Below the pieces are notes generated by a model, which was given only the letters and a program-made list of their open reading frames with translations, made no database searches and was not told where the DNA came from. This document shows positions 35,945-44,916 of a DNA stretch of 64,000 nucleotides, in pieces. Numbering within the stretch: the stretch's first letter is position 1; each line of letters begins with the position of its first letter. This DNA comes from Myxococcales bacterium (GTDB taxonomy: Bacteria > Myxococcota_A > Polyangia > Nannocystales > Nannocystaceae). The stretch lies in NCBI GenBank assembly GCA_020633295.1, contig JACKDW010000003.1, forward strand, positions 700,793 to 764,792, in the 5' to 3' direction. The translations under genes and the position numbers were made by a program.

Positions 35945-35962
35945 TACACTCGGCGACGGAGG
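35945..35962 (+). promoter_or_regulatory. TACACT -10 and GGAGG ribosome binding site of the VanY-like gene
   Basis: TACACT at 35945-35950 and GGAGG at 35958-35962, 7 nt before GTG 35970. This shows that the same -10 type is also used for transcripts with a short leader and a Shine-Dalgarno sequence. Confidence 0.45.
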
Positions 35963-35969
35963 TCCTCGA

Positions 35970-36752
35970 GTGAGCTACGAAGAGAAGCGCATCAAGGTCA
36001 AGAACTACGGCGTGCTCCCCGGGAGCTCGCCGCTGCTCGTCGACATCCCGGGGACCGGCGGGCGCCCGCGAAAGCTCCACACGCTCGCCGCGGCCGCGTT
36101 CCGTGAGATGGCGGCGGAGGTCAAGCGGGCGCTGGGGATCGAGCTGCAGGCGGCGTCGGGGTGGCGGCGGCATCGCTGGCGCTCATGGGAGCACTACGAG
36201 GAGACGATCAAGCGCAAGTACGGCTCCGTCCGTCAGGGTCGCCGCTGGCTCGCGTACAACTCGCCGCACGAGACCGGGCTCGCCGTCGACTTCGGCGTCG
36301 GCGGGCTCGAGCCGAGCCGCAAGACCGCCGAGGCGCAGCGCCAGACCGAGCTGTTCGCGTGGCTCAAGGAGAACGCCTATCGCTTCGGCTGGCACCCCTA
36401 CAAGGTCGAGCCCTGGCACTGGGAGTTCCCCGTCAGCAAGGCGGCCTGGGGCGGCGGCGTGGTCGAGGGGCAGACGCCGGAGCAGGTCCCCGAGGGGCTC
36501 GGCGGGACGCGCGGGTACACGGGCCCGATCTCCTTCGGCGACGGCTGCGAGGTCGACGAGGAGTTCGAGGGCATCGAGGACATCGCGACCGAGGAGGACG
36601 CGCTGTGGTTCGCGGACGCGGACGCCGAGCGCCCCAGCGCGCGCGCGAGCGTCGAGCTCCCGCGCGCCGGCGAGATCAGCGGAGAGCTCGAGCTCGGCGA
36701 CCGCCCAGGTCTGCGGCTGAGCTTCCACGTCCGCTGGGAGTTCAAGGACTAG
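35970..36752 (+). CDS. VanY-like D-Ala-D-Ala carboxypeptidase domain protein
   Basis: 260 residues. The M15-type metallopeptidase signature is visible: SPHETGLAVDFG (His100, Asp107) and EPWHWEF (Glu147, His150), with the upstream Arg-rich strand SGWRRHRW. There is no signal peptide, which is odd for a cell-wall enzyme and suggests an unconventional substrate, release with a phage-like or secretion system, or a cytosolic dipeptidase role. The last 90 residues (DGCEVDEEFEGIEDI, then a strand-rich end) form an extra domain not seen in VanY. Confidence 0.82.
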   Translation: MSYEEKRIKVKNYGVLPGSSPLLVDIPGTGGRPRKLHTLAAAAFREMAAEVKRALGIELQAASGWRRHRWRSWEHYEETIKRKYGSVRQGRRWLAYNSPHETGLAVDFGVGGLEPSRKTAEAQRQTELFAWLKENAYRFGWHPYKVEPWHWEFPVSKAAWGGGVVEGQTPEQVPEGLGGTRGYTGPISFGDGCEVDEEFEGIEDIATEEDALWFADADAERPSARASVELPRAGEISGELELGDRPGLRLSFHVRWEFKD

Positions 36753-36852
36753 CGGCCGGTGGCGAGGGCCCGCGCGTCGAATCGGCCGCGCGCATTTCTC
36801 CGGAGGCGTCGCGCGTCTCCGCTACTCTTGATCGCGCGCGCAGGGTGACGAG

Positions 36853-37950
36853 TTGGCTGCTCGACCTCGATCTCGATCTCGATCTCGATCTCGTTCTCGT
36901 TCTTCTTCGCGATCGTCTTCGCGATCGTCTTCGCGATCGTCTTCGCGATCGTCTTCGCGATCGTCTTCGCGATCGTCTTCGCGAACTCTTCCGGTCCCGC
37001 GCTCGACGAAGCTCGCGGGCGCGGGCGGGCTGACTCTCCCCGCGGTCGCGGTCGCGGTCGCGGTCGTGCTCGCCGCCTGCGGCGGCGCGCCCGAGCCCGC
37101 GCGCGCAGAGCCGGGGGGACGCAGCGGGCGCGCCGACGCGGCCGCGGAGACGCGTGCCGGTGGCGAGGTGAGTCCACGAAGGCGCGGGCGCGTCGACGAG
37201 GCCGACGACGACGACGAGGAGGTCGAGCTGGCGCGTGACGGCGACGGGCCCGGCGCTCGCTTCGGACACGGCGAACCCAACATCGTGGTCCCGTGGTCGC
37301 TGGCGACACGCGCCGCGCGTGAGCACGCGCTGCTGCGGGTGCCGGTGCGCGTGCACGCGGGCGAGACGAGCCTGTACCGCGCCGAGTTGCGCGCCGCGCT
37401 CGCGGAGGTCAACGACATCTGGCAGCGGCAGGCCAACATCTGCTTCGAGTTCGAGGTCGTGCTGCACGACGGGATCCGGGCCGACGGGCTCGACGTCTGG
37501 CTGCGCCCCGCCGTCGGTCCGCCGAACGGTCAGATCCGCGGCGAGCCCCACGACATCTGGGTGGCGGATCGGCCCGCGCTGCGCGGCGACGGCATCGAGC
37601 ACCCCGCGAAGCGCCCGCTCGCGCGGACGCTGGCGCACGAGCTCGGCCACGGCCTCGAGATCTGGCACACGAACCGCGAGTACTGGGGCCCTGACCGCGC
37701 GCAGTACCTCATGAGCCGCCGCACGCTCGGCGTGCAGCTCGCGAGGAGTCCGTTCGACCAGGTCGCGCGCGCGCGCGACACGGCGCTTGCGAAGTGCGTC
37801 CCGAACTTCCTGCCGACCGCCTGCGACGAGCCGCAGCTGCTGTACGACGCGGACGCGATCGCGGCGGCGCAGCGGACCGCGCGCGAGCAGCTCGACGCTG
37901 AGGAGCGACGTCGACGTCGTCCCGCGAGCTTCGCTCGCCCCAGAGACTAG
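36853..37950 (+). CDS. Metzincin-like metalloprotease lipoprotein with Arg-Ser repeat leader
   Basis: 365 residues from TTG 36853, the only start between an upstream in-frame stop and the signal peptide. The first 45 residues are an Arg-Ser repeat encoded by 6- and 12-bp satellites. A hydrophobic stretch ending in lipobox LAAC follows, then an Asp/Glu linker and a zincin domain with LAHELGHGLEIWH (H262, E263, H266, H272) and a Met-turn YLMSRR about 25 residues on. The rare TTG start and very long n-region make the true N-terminus uncertain. Confidence 0.75.
   Translation: MAARPRSRSRSRSRSRSSSRSSSRSSSRSSSRSSSRSSSRSSSRTLPVPRSTKLAGAGGLTLPAVAVAVAVVLAACGGAPEPARAEPGGRSGRADAAAETRAGGEVSPRRRGRVDEADDDDEEVELARDGDGPGARFGHGEPNIVVPWSLATRAAREHALLRVPVRVHAGETSLYRAELRAALAEVNDIWQRQANICFEFEVVLHDGIRADGLDVWLRPAVGPPNGQIRGEPHDIWVADRPALRGDGIEHPAKRPLARTLAHELGHGLEIWHTNREYWGPDRAQYLMSRRTLGVQLARSPFDQVARARDTALAKCVPNFLPTACDEPQLLYDADAIAAAQRTAREQLDAEERRRRRPASFARPRD
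36866..36983 (+). repeat. CTCGAT hexamer run and six 12-bp repeats (CTTCGCGATCGT)
   Basis: About five CTCGAT/CTCGTT hexamers (36866-36904) are followed by six perfect 12-bp copies (36905-36976) and a diverged seventh. All are multiples of 3, so length changes keep the frame. Each 12-mer contains the palindromes TCGCGA and CGATCG. Confidence 0.92.
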
Positions 37951-37978
37951 GAGACGAGGCGCGCGTCGGGGCGGCCGC

Positions 37979-38818
37979 TCAGCTCGCGTGGCGACGGGTG
38001 TGCGCGACGGCGATGAGCTCGGCCTGCGAGGTGACGTCGAGCTTGCGATAGATGTTGCGCAGGTGGCCGCGGACCGTGTGAACGCTGATGTCGTAGCGAC
38101 GCGCGACGTCGCCGACGGACGGGTTGTGGACGAACGCGTCCATGACCTCGCGCTCCCGCGGGCTCAGGCTCGCGAGCTGGCGCGTGAACGCGTCGCTGAG
38201 CTGCGTCGGCTCGGCGACGGCGGGAGCGGCGGGCGGGGGCGGTGCGCTCACCGGGCGCGGGCGCGCGACGTTCGCGGCGCGCGGCGAGAGCAGCGTCTGC
38301 GCCGCCACGAGCGCCTCGGCGGCGGCGCGGCGGCGCTCGGCCGACGCGAGCAGCTCGACGCTCCGCGTCACCACGCGCTCGAGGTCCAGCGGGTCCGTGA
38401 AGAGGTCGTCGACGCCCAGCCGGAGCGCGGCGACGGCGAGCTCGAAGTCCGGTCGATCCGTCGTGAGGATCACCGGCACGTCCGGGAACGTCGACTTGAT
38501 CGTCCGCGCGAGCTCGATCGAGCCGGGCGCGCCAGCGCGGATGTCGATGAGCACCAGGCAGATCCTGCGCTTCTCGATCGTCGCGATGATCGCCTCGACC
38601 GCGACGACCGCGAGCACGCCGATGGCGCGCGGCAGGCCCGTGAGCAGCGCGTCCTTGAGCGCCGCGCCCCCGGCGACGATCGCGAGGGGCTCGTCGTCTC
38701 CGGCGTCCGCGCGCGTGACCGCGCGAGCGCTCACGCCGGAGTGGACGCGCCAGACGGCGGGGGCGCGCGTGTAGAAGGATCCGGCCGGACGGTTTCGCGT
38801 CGAGTTGAAGTCCCGCAT
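37979..38818 (-). CDS. LuxR-type regulator with degenerate receiver domain
   Basis: 279 residues. Residues about 40-165 form a receiver-like domain: the phosphoacceptor position is kept (LVLIDIRAG) and a Thr-Thr follows strand 4, but the acidic pair after strand 1 is missing (PLAIVAGG) and the conserved Lys before the last loop is replaced (FTDPLD). A Pro/Ala linker leads to a LuxR/GerE helix-turn-helix (SPREREVMDAFVHN, VARRYDISVHTVRGHLRNIY). DNA binding is therefore expected, control by standard phosphorylation is doubtful. No histidine kinase is adjacent. Confidence 0.85.
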   Translation of the reverse strand: MRDFNSTRNRPAGSFYTRAPAVWRVHSGVSARAVTRADAGDDEPLAIVAGGAALKDALLTGLPRAIGVLAVVAVEAIIATIEKRRICLVLIDIRAGAPGSIELARTIKSTFPDVPVILTTDRPDFELAVAALRLGVDDLFTDPLDLERVVTRSVELLASAERRRAAAEALVAAQTLLSPRAANVARPRPVSAPPPPAAPAVAEPTQLSDAFTRQLASLSPREREVMDAFVHNPSVGDVARRYDISVHTVRGHLRNIYRKLDVTSQAELIAVAHTRRHAS

Positions 38819-38952
38819 ATCGATCTATGCCGTCGCGTAAGGTTGGCCGGACAGCGCGAGGAGAATTTTCTTCCGTCGGCGCGGCGGGCGAGCACGCGCT
38901 CGCGCGGCCCCCGAGCCGGCGTCGCGTCGCGTCGCGCGCTCGGCCCCGCCGG

Positions 38953-39609
38953 TCACAGCGCCTTGGAGAAGCGGCGGCGCGGGTCCCAGTCGGGGTAGCG
39001 GCGCTTTCGCCACGCGATGCAGCGCTCGCCGAGGAAGCGCGCCATCTCGTAGTAGTCGGGCTCGCCGCGCAGCTCGGCCTCGTAGTCGACGTAGGGCTCG
39101 AGCACACACCACGCCTTGGCGACGAAGGGGCTGACCCAGTGGATCACGCTGTCCTCCGAGTCCCAATTCTGGCTCAAGAGGAAGCCCATGTAGTCAAACG
39201 AGTTCAGCACGCGCTTGACGTGCGCCTTGCCCTCCGGGTTCGTCTCGAGCATGGCGAGCCCCTCCTCGACGTCGTCGGGCAGGTTGATGAAGATCCAGCG
39301 ACGCGCGGTGACGTCGGCCTCGCTCGAGAGCTGCTCGAACGCGGTGCTGAACAGCTCCATGCTGCGTCGCTCGATCGACTCGTTGAGCTGCACGAGGATC
39401 ACGAGCGCGCCCGCGAGCGTCAGCGCGAAGCCGGCCATCGTCCCGACCGCCCCGAGCGCGTTCCAGGCGTTGTCAGAGATGCCGGCCATCGTCAGCGCGC
39501 GCCACAGCATCCAGGTGATGAGCGAGCCGACGAGGAAGGTGGCGAGGCCGAGCCAGCCGGCGACCATGAGCAAGCGGTTCGCGGGGAGACGTGAAAGTTC
39601 GCGCAGCAT
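38953..39609 (-). CDS. Membrane protein of the DUF4760-like type
   Basis: 218 residues from ATG 39609, preceded by AGGAG 6 nt upstream. Two N-terminal helices (LLMVAGWLGLATFLVGSLITW and TMAGFALTLAGALVILVQL) then a cytoplasmic helical region with ERRSMELFSTAFEQLSS, RRWIFINLPDD and FDYMGFLLSQNW. The pattern of helices plus conserved aromatic residues is that of a widespread uncharacterised family. It diverges from the PP2C gene, so a shared control region lies at 39610-39718. Confidence 0.6.
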   Translation of the reverse strand: MLRELSRLPANRLLMVAGWLGLATFLVGSLITWMLWRALTMAGISDNAWNALGAVGTMAGFALTLAGALVILVQLNESIERRSMELFSTAFEQLSSEADVTARRWIFINLPDDVEEGLAMLETNPEGKAHVKRVLNSFDYMGFLLSQNWDSEDSVIHWVSPFVAKAWCVLEPYVDYEAELRGEPDYYEMARFLGERCIAWRKRRYPDWDPRRRFSKAL

Positions 39610-39718
39610 CGTGAGCTCCTGCGCAGCCCGGTGGCGAGGGGGGCTGCGGCCCGCGTGGGCCGGTTGAGAGTACGTCGCTCTCGGCGCGATTACAGTCAGC
39701 GCGTTCACGCGCGGAGCG

Positions 39719-40387
39719 GTGGGTTATGGCTCGTTCGCGCGCGCCCGGAAGCGGGCGGAACACCGCGAGGCCGCGCGCGGTCTCCTCGGCGTGGACTTCC
39801 TCGTCTCGCGCCTCGTGGCGCCGGCCGTCACCGGTCGCGGGCAGGACCGAGCCGCGTGCTTCGCGTTCCCTGGCCGCGTCGTGCTCGCGCTCGCCGACGG
39901 CGCGGGCGGCATGGGCGGCGGCGCCTGGGCGGCCGACGCGGTGATCGAGGCCGTCTCCGCGAGCGCGGCGGCGCGACGCGACGACTGGGCGGTGGTGCTC
40001 CGCGAGCTCGACGCGCGGCTGGCGGACGCCGGGCGAACGACCGCCGTCGTCGTCGAGCTGCGCGGCGGGTCGCTCTCGGGCGCGAGCGTGGGCGACTCCG
40101 AGGCCTGGCGCTTCGGCGCGTCGACGATCGAGCTCACCGCGAAGCAGCGGCGCAAGCCGCTGCTCGGTAGCGGGCGCGCGCGCCCGGTCAGCCTCCGCGG
40201 CGCGGCGCGTGTGGGAGACGTGGTGCTGCTCGCGAGCGACGGGCTGCTCCGCTACGCGTCGCGCCCGCAGCTCGAGGCGCGGGCACGCGGCGGCGCGCGG
40301 CCAGACGCGCTCCTCGAGCTCGCGCGCCTGCCCGACGGCGCGCTGCGGGACGACGCCGCGCTCGTGCTGTGCCGCGTGATCGAGTGA
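39719..40387 (+). CDS. PP2C-family protein phosphatase
   Basis: 222 residues from GTG 39719; GTG 39791 is an alternative start. The PPM fold is seen in GRGQDRAACFAFPG, LALADGAGGMGGG (metal-binding Asp-Gly), a GASVGDSEAW motif with the second metal Asp, VVLLASDGLLRY and the final DDAALVLCRV. These are the Asp positions that bind two Mn or Mg ions. It would reverse Ser/Thr phosphorylation made by kinases such as those at 1534 and 12746. TACAGT at 39691 is a possible -10. Confidence 0.85.
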   Translation: MGYGSFARARKRAEHREAARGLLGVDFLVSRLVAPAVTGRGQDRAACFAFPGRVVLALADGAGGMGGGAWAADAVIEAVSASAAARRDDWAVVLRELDARLADAGRTTAVVVELRGGSLSGASVGDSEAWRFGASTIELTAKQRRKPLLGSGRARPVSLRGAARVGDVVLLASDGLLRYASRPQLEARARGGARPDALLELARLPDGALRDDAALVLCRVIE

Positions 40388-40645
40388 CGCGCGTCGCTGC
40401 CCCGCGCGGCCACGCGCTCGCCGGCACGAATGCTGTACATCCACCGGCTCAGCGCGCGCCGACGCGTCGCGTCAGGGCGGCATCGCGCCGCGACGAGCAC
40501 GAGTCGCGCCTGTCCCCGAGATCACCTCGGCGTCGCGCGCGAGCGCTGACGCTGCGCGCCCCGACGGCGTCGACGCGCGCAAGCGCCACGCACTCTCCGG
40601 TACCCTGTAGACGGCTGCGCCCGGCGAACGCCGGACTCAAAGGAC

Positions 40646-43600
40646 ATGTCTCGAGACCACGGCGGCTACGCGGGCCGTCGCGCGCAGCAGGAGCGTCGCA
40701 TGAGCGAACACAGGATGTTAATTGTCGACCGGGAGCGCGCCGCGGCGCGGGCGCTGATGAATCGTCTCGGCGAGTTCGCGCTCGAGATCGTGCTAGCCAG
40801 CTCGGCGCGCGAGGCTCAGGACGCGGTCGCGGAGAGCAACTTCGACGTCATCGTCATCGACGTCAACCTCCCCGACAAGAGCGGGCTGATGCTGTTCAGC
40901 ACGCTGAAGCGCGACCAGGCGCTCGCCGGCACGAAGTTCGTGATCACGGGGAGAGGTGTCCCTGAGACCACCTTCGAGAGCCACAAGAAGCTCAGCCGCC
41001 ACGCCGAGCTCTACCTCCACAAGCCCTACCGCAAGAAGCTGCTGGTCAGCTTCCTCGAGGAGGAGGTCGGCGTCCCGAAGGCGGCACGCGGCGCGCGGCG
41101 CTTCAGCTCGCTGAGACCCGGGGCGCCCCCGCCGACGCCGCAGCGGCGCTCGACGACGGCCTCGTACCCGACCGTCGGCGGGCTCGAGCCCAAGCGCCCG
41201 AGCGCGCCCCCGGTGACGTCGAAGCCCACGACCCTGAGCGGCCGGGGCCTCCCGCCCGCGCCGCCGCCCACGCCGCGGCGCGTGCCGCCGCCGCCGACCT
41301 CGAGCTCGAGCTCGCGGCCCGCGTTGACCCCCACGGAGACGCCGCTCGATCCGAAGCTCGAGGAGCTGCGGCAGCTGGCGAACATGAACGATCGCGGGAC
41401 GACCCCGCGCGCCCCGGAGCGGTCGCCCGTGACGAGCCCGGCGCCGACCGTGCGCCCGACCGAGGCGAAGGCGCCCGTGGCGGGGTTCCGCCCGGTCCAG
41501 AGCGCGCCGTCGTCGTCGTCGCCGTCGCCGTCTCCGACGACCACGGACTTCGAAGACGACATGCTCGACGATCTGTTTGATGTCGACGTCGACGTCGACG
41601 TCGACGTCGACGTCGACGTCGACGAGCCGGCCGAGAGCGCCGTCGACGAGATCCCGATCTCGATCGAGGACGTCGGGGCCAGGGACGCGGCGTCGCCCGA
41701 ACCGGCGGAGGAGTCGTCCGTCGCGCGCGCTCCGAGCGAGACGAGCGCGCCTGTTGAAGAAGAGGCGCCGGCCGCCGCGCTGGAGTCGTCCTCGGACGCG
41801 GGCGCCGCCGTGGCCGGGCAGAGCGACGCGCGTGACGAGGCGGACGCCGAGGCGAGCGTCCCCGAAGCCGGCGAAGCGCCCGACGCGAGCCCGGCGGCGC
41901 CCGAGAGCGCGGCGGAGCGCGCGGACGAGGCCGCGGACGAGAGCGCGGACGAGAGCGCGGACGAGAGCGCGGACGAGAGCGCGGACGAGAGCGCGGCGGA
42001 GCGCGCGGACGAAAACGCGGCGGAGCGCGCGGACGAAAACGCGGAGGAGCGCGCGGACGAAAACGCGGAGGAGCGCGCGGAGGCCGAAGAGCCGCGCGCC
42101 GATGACGAGCGCGACGAAGCGAGCGCCGTGGAGACGCCGGCGGACGATGAGCGCGAGGAGGCGGTCGCGTCAGCAGACGAGGCCGCGGGCGCGGCCGAGA
42201 GCCACGAGGAGGCGGAGGCCGACGCGGCGCGCGAGACGGGCGCGCCAGGATCGGAGACTGGCGAGGAGTCTGAAGAAGCAGGTCCTCCCGCTGTCGAGGA
42301 GCCCAGCGTTGAGGCTCCCGCGGACCCTGCGGAGGCGTCGTCGGACGCGGCCGCCGAAGCGACTCGCGACGCCGATGCTTCGGCGGACGAGTCCGCCGAG
42401 GTCGACGGGGGGGAGGCCGCGGGAGCGGGCGCGCAAGTCGAGCCGTCGGAGCCCGCGGAAGCCGGGCCCGAGCCTGCGGACGTGGTCGCGTCCGAGCCCG
42501 CCGAGGAGGTCGCCGAGGTTGCGGAGGCCGCGGCGGAGGAACCAGCGGAGGAGGCTGCTGCGACGCCCGCAGAGGAGGCTGTCGTGACGCCCGCAGAGGA
42601 AGCTGCGGAGGAGCCGGCGGAGGAGCGTACGGAGGAGCGTACGGAGGAGCCCGAGCAGGAGTCTGCGGAGGCGCCCGCGGAGGAGAGCGGGGCGGAGACC
42701 GCGGTGCCGGCGGAACAAGCCGCGCGGGAGCCAGCGGAGGAAGTCGCCGAAGAGCCGGCGGCAGAAGCGACCGCGGCGGAACCCGCAGACCTGGTCGAAG
42801 AGCCACTGGGGCCAGGGGAGGAAGCCGCGGAGACGCCAGTGGAGGAAGCCGCGGAGGAGTCGGCGGAGGAAGCCGCGGAGGAAGCCGCGGCGGAATCTGC
42901 GGCGGAATCCGCGGAGGAATCCGCGGAGGAGCCAGCGGCGGAAGCCGCGGCGGAGGTCGCGGAGACGCCAGCGGAGGAGTCGGCCGAGGAAGCCGCGGAG
43001 GAAGTCGCGGAGGAAGTCGCGGAGGAAGCCGCGGAGGAAGCCGCGGAGGAAGCCGCGGAGGAAGTCGCGGAGGAAGCCGTGGAGGAAACCAGGGTCGAGC
43101 AGGTCGCGGCGACGCCGGAAGTAGCGAAGCCCGACGGCGCACGCGAAGCGCCTGCGGGCAACGACGACGCGAAGGCGCCCGCGCGCGTCGGCGCGGGCGT
43201 TGGAGCGGGACCCGTAGCGACGCCGACGCCGTCGCGTCCTGGCGCGATCGATCTCTCGATGCTCGCGGCGAAGGCCGGCGGCGGCCCGATCGCGTCGAAG
43301 CTCTCCGACGAGGTGGCGTTGAACATGGACTCGCTCGCCGAGGACCCGGACGTCGGCCTCGAGGGCATCGACGCGATGATCCGCAAGCTCAACGCGGGCA
43401 AGCAGCGACGCGAGCGCGCGCTCAAGTCGGAGCGGCGCAACCAGCAGCAGCGCGTCCGCGAGCTCGAGCAGCAGGTCGCGGGCAACGAGCGCGCGCTGGC
43501 GGAGCGCGCCCGCGAGCTGGCGGAGCGCGAGCGGACGCTGGCGGAGCGCGAGCGCGCGTTGACGGCGGCGTCGCGGCGCGCGGAGCAGCTCGAGCGCGAG

Positions 43601-43861
43601 CTGAGCGCGCGCGATCACAAGATCGAGGAGCTCGTCGCCCAGGGCGAGCGCATCATGGGTCAGTTCCGGCGCACCTCGGAGCTCGCCGCGCGCCTCGAGA
43701 GCAAGATCGAGCAGCTGCAGGCGCTCAACGTGCGCAACGAGGAGCGCCTGATCAAGGCGCACCGCCGCATCCAGCTCGACGCCGAGTGGCGCGCTCGCTC
43801 GGAGCGCGCGCTGGCGATCGCCATGGAGATGGTCGACAACGACGCGGACGACGACGCGTGA
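40646..43861 (+). CDS. Receiver + acidic repeat + coiled-coil protein (AglZ/RomR-like layout)
   Basis: 1071 residues (1053 if started at ATG 40700, which has GCAGGAG 6 nt upstream and is the better start). Residues 20-130 are a response-regulator receiver with Asp28, phosphoacceptor Asp72, Thr101 and Lys126. Next comes a Pro-rich stretch (about 140-290), then roughly 540 residues of Glu/Ala/Asp repeats (VDVDVD, DESA, EEAAEEA units), and finally a coiled coil (about 915-1045, RELAERERTLAERERAL heptads). M. xanthus AglZ (receiver plus coiled coil) and RomR (receiver plus Pro- and Glu-rich parts) both act at the cell pole in gliding polarity; this protein combines their features. Polar localisation is inference. 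Confidence 0.8.
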   Translation: MSRDHGGYAGRRAQQERRMSEHRMLIVDRERAAARALMNRLGEFALEIVLASSAREAQDAVAESNFDVIVIDVNLPDKSGLMLFSTLKRDQALAGTKFVITGRGVPETTFESHKKLSRHAELYLHKPYRKKLLVSFLEEEVGVPKAARGARRFSSLRPGAPPPTPQRRSTTASYPTVGGLEPKRPSAPPVTSKPTTLSGRGLPPAPPPTPRRVPPPPTSSSSSRPALTPTETPLDPKLEELRQLANMNDRGTTPRAPERSPVTSPAPTVRPTEAKAPVAGFRPVQSAPSSSSPSPSPTTTDFEDDMLDDLFDVDVDVDVDVDVDVDEPAESAVDEIPISIEDVGARDAASPEPAEESSVARAPSETSAPVEEEAPAAALESSSDAGAAVAGQSDARDEADAEASVPEAGEAPDASPAAPESAAERADEAADESADESADESADESADESAAERADENAAERADENAEERADENAEERAEAEEPRADDERDEASAVETPADDEREEAVASADEAAGAAESHEEAEADAARETGAPGSETGEESEEAGPPAVEEPSVEAPADPAEASSDAAAEATRDADASADESAEVDGGEAAGAGAQVEPSEPAEAGPEPADVVASEPAEEVAEVAEAAAEEPAEEAAATPAEEAVVTPAEEAAEEPAEERTEERTEEPEQESAEAPAEESGAETAVPAEQAAREPAEEVAEEPAAEATAAEPADLVEEPLGPGEEAAETPVEEAAEESAEEAAEEAAAESAAESAEESAEEPAAEAAAEVAETPAEESAEEAAEEVAEEVAEEAAEEAAEEAAEEVAEEAVEETRVEQVAATPEVAKPDGAREAPAGNDDAKAPARVGAGVGAGPVATPTPSRPGAIDLSMLAAKAGGGPIASKLSDEVALNMDSLAEDPDVGLEGIDAMIRKLNAGKQRRERALKSERRNQQQRVRELEQQVAGNERALAERARELAERERTLAERERALTAASRRAEQLERELSARDHKIEELVAQGERIMGQFRRTSELAARLESKIEQLQALNVRNEERLIKAHRRIQLDAEWRARSERALAIAMEMVDNDADDDA
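41582..41623 (+). repeat. (GTCGAC)7 self-complementary hexamer satellite
   Basis: Seven perfect copies encode Val-Asp repeats in the giant receiver protein. Because each unit is its own reverse complement the tract can form hairpins of any register. Confidence 0.95.
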
Positions 43862-44796
43862 GCGAGGACGTCGCGCGCGCGAGCCCTGAGGGCGAGCCGC
43901 CCGGCGGCCTCCCGCCGTGGATCAACCCGGACACCCAGCGCGCGCTCGAGTGGCGCGACGGCGACATCGTGATCTCGGTGCCCGCGAAGAGCGGGACGAC
44001 CTGGACGATGAACATCGTCCACCAGCTGCGCGCCGCCGGAGACCCTGACTTCAAGGACATCTACAGGGAGGTCCCCTGGCTCGAGCTCGTCGAGCGACCG
44101 GGGCAGACGCCCGACGAGCTGCTCGCGCGCTGGCGGGCGATGCCGCGGACGCGTCGTCGCGCGTTCAAGACCCACGCGGCGCCGCCGCAGCTGCCGTATC
44201 TCGCCCCTGGCGAGGGTCCGGCGGTCCGCTACGTCGTCGTGGCGCGCAACCCCGAGGAGTCGCTGGTCTCGCTCAAGCCCTTCCTCGAGAGTCACTCGGA
44301 CGCCTTCTACGCGCTGTGGGACGTCGAGCGGCCGGGGCTGACGCGGCCGGACTTCGCGAGCTTCTTTGACGAGGTCGTCCACGAGCGCGGCTTCGACGCC
44401 CAGCAGTTCGAGTTCGTCAACGCCTGGTGGCCGCTGCGGCGGGCGGCGAACGTCCACCTGGTGCACTTCTCGGCGCTCAAGCGCGCGCCCGAGCGCGCGA
44501 TCCGGGCGCTCGCCGAGTTCCTCGGCTTCACGCCGCCGGCGGAGCGCTGGCCGGTGATCCTCGAGTGCTGCTCGTTCCCGTGGATGAAGGCCCGACAGGA
44601 GCGCTTCGAGGCCGCGACGGTGTGCGACGTCCCGGTGCTCAACCCCGGCGCAATGATCCGCAAGGGCAAGCTCGGCGCCGCGGCGGAGGACGGGATGACC
44701 GACGCGATCGCGGCCCGCGTGCGCGCGCTCGGGGAGCGGCTCGTCGACGACCCGCGCGCGCTCGCCTGGCACTACGGCGGCGGCCCGCTGCCCTGA
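43858..44796 (+). CDS. Sulfotransferase (PAPS-dependent)
   Basis: 312 residues. The GTG start overlaps the stop of the receiver/coiled-coil gene (GTGA), so the two are translationally coupled. The 5'-phosphosulfate loop is VPAKSGTTWT (41-50) and the 3'-phosphate motif is YVVVARNPEESLVSLKPF, followed by the C-terminal GAMIRKGKLGAA loop. This is the cytosolic aryl/alcohol sulfotransferase fold. The acceptor is unknown; coupling to a putative polarity protein is unexpected. Confidence 0.92.
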   Translation: MSEDVARASPEGEPPGGLPPWINPDTQRALEWRDGDIVISVPAKSGTTWTMNIVHQLRAAGDPDFKDIYREVPWLELVERPGQTPDELLARWRAMPRTRRRAFKTHAAPPQLPYLAPGEGPAVRYVVVARNPEESLVSLKPFLESHSDAFYALWDVERPGLTRPDFASFFDEVVHERGFDAQQFEFVNAWWPLRRAANVHLVHFSALKRAPERAIRALAEFLGFTPPAERWPVILECCSFPWMKARQERFEAATVCDVPVLNPGAMIRKGKLGAAAEDGMTDAIAARVRALGERLVDDPRALAWHYGGGPLP

Positions 44797-44916
44797 GCGT
44801 CTCCTTCAAGAAGCTTGAAGGGACATGTTGTACGCGCGCGGCTCACGGGAGCCGGCCGCGCGCCTGCCGACGCCATGGCGACAACGACCCCAGAGGCGTC
44901 CGTGGAGCTTCGCGAG

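Noticed and set aside
36853..36985. Phase-variable switch at the Arg-Ser satellite
   Set aside because: All units are multiples of 3, so copy-number changes cannot shift the reading frame.
41026..43485. Minus-strand Ser/Ala-rich open frame opposite the receiver/coiled-coil gene
   Set aside because: It mirrors the Glu/Ala repeats; the plus strand has receiver and coiled-coil domains and a coupled downstream gene.
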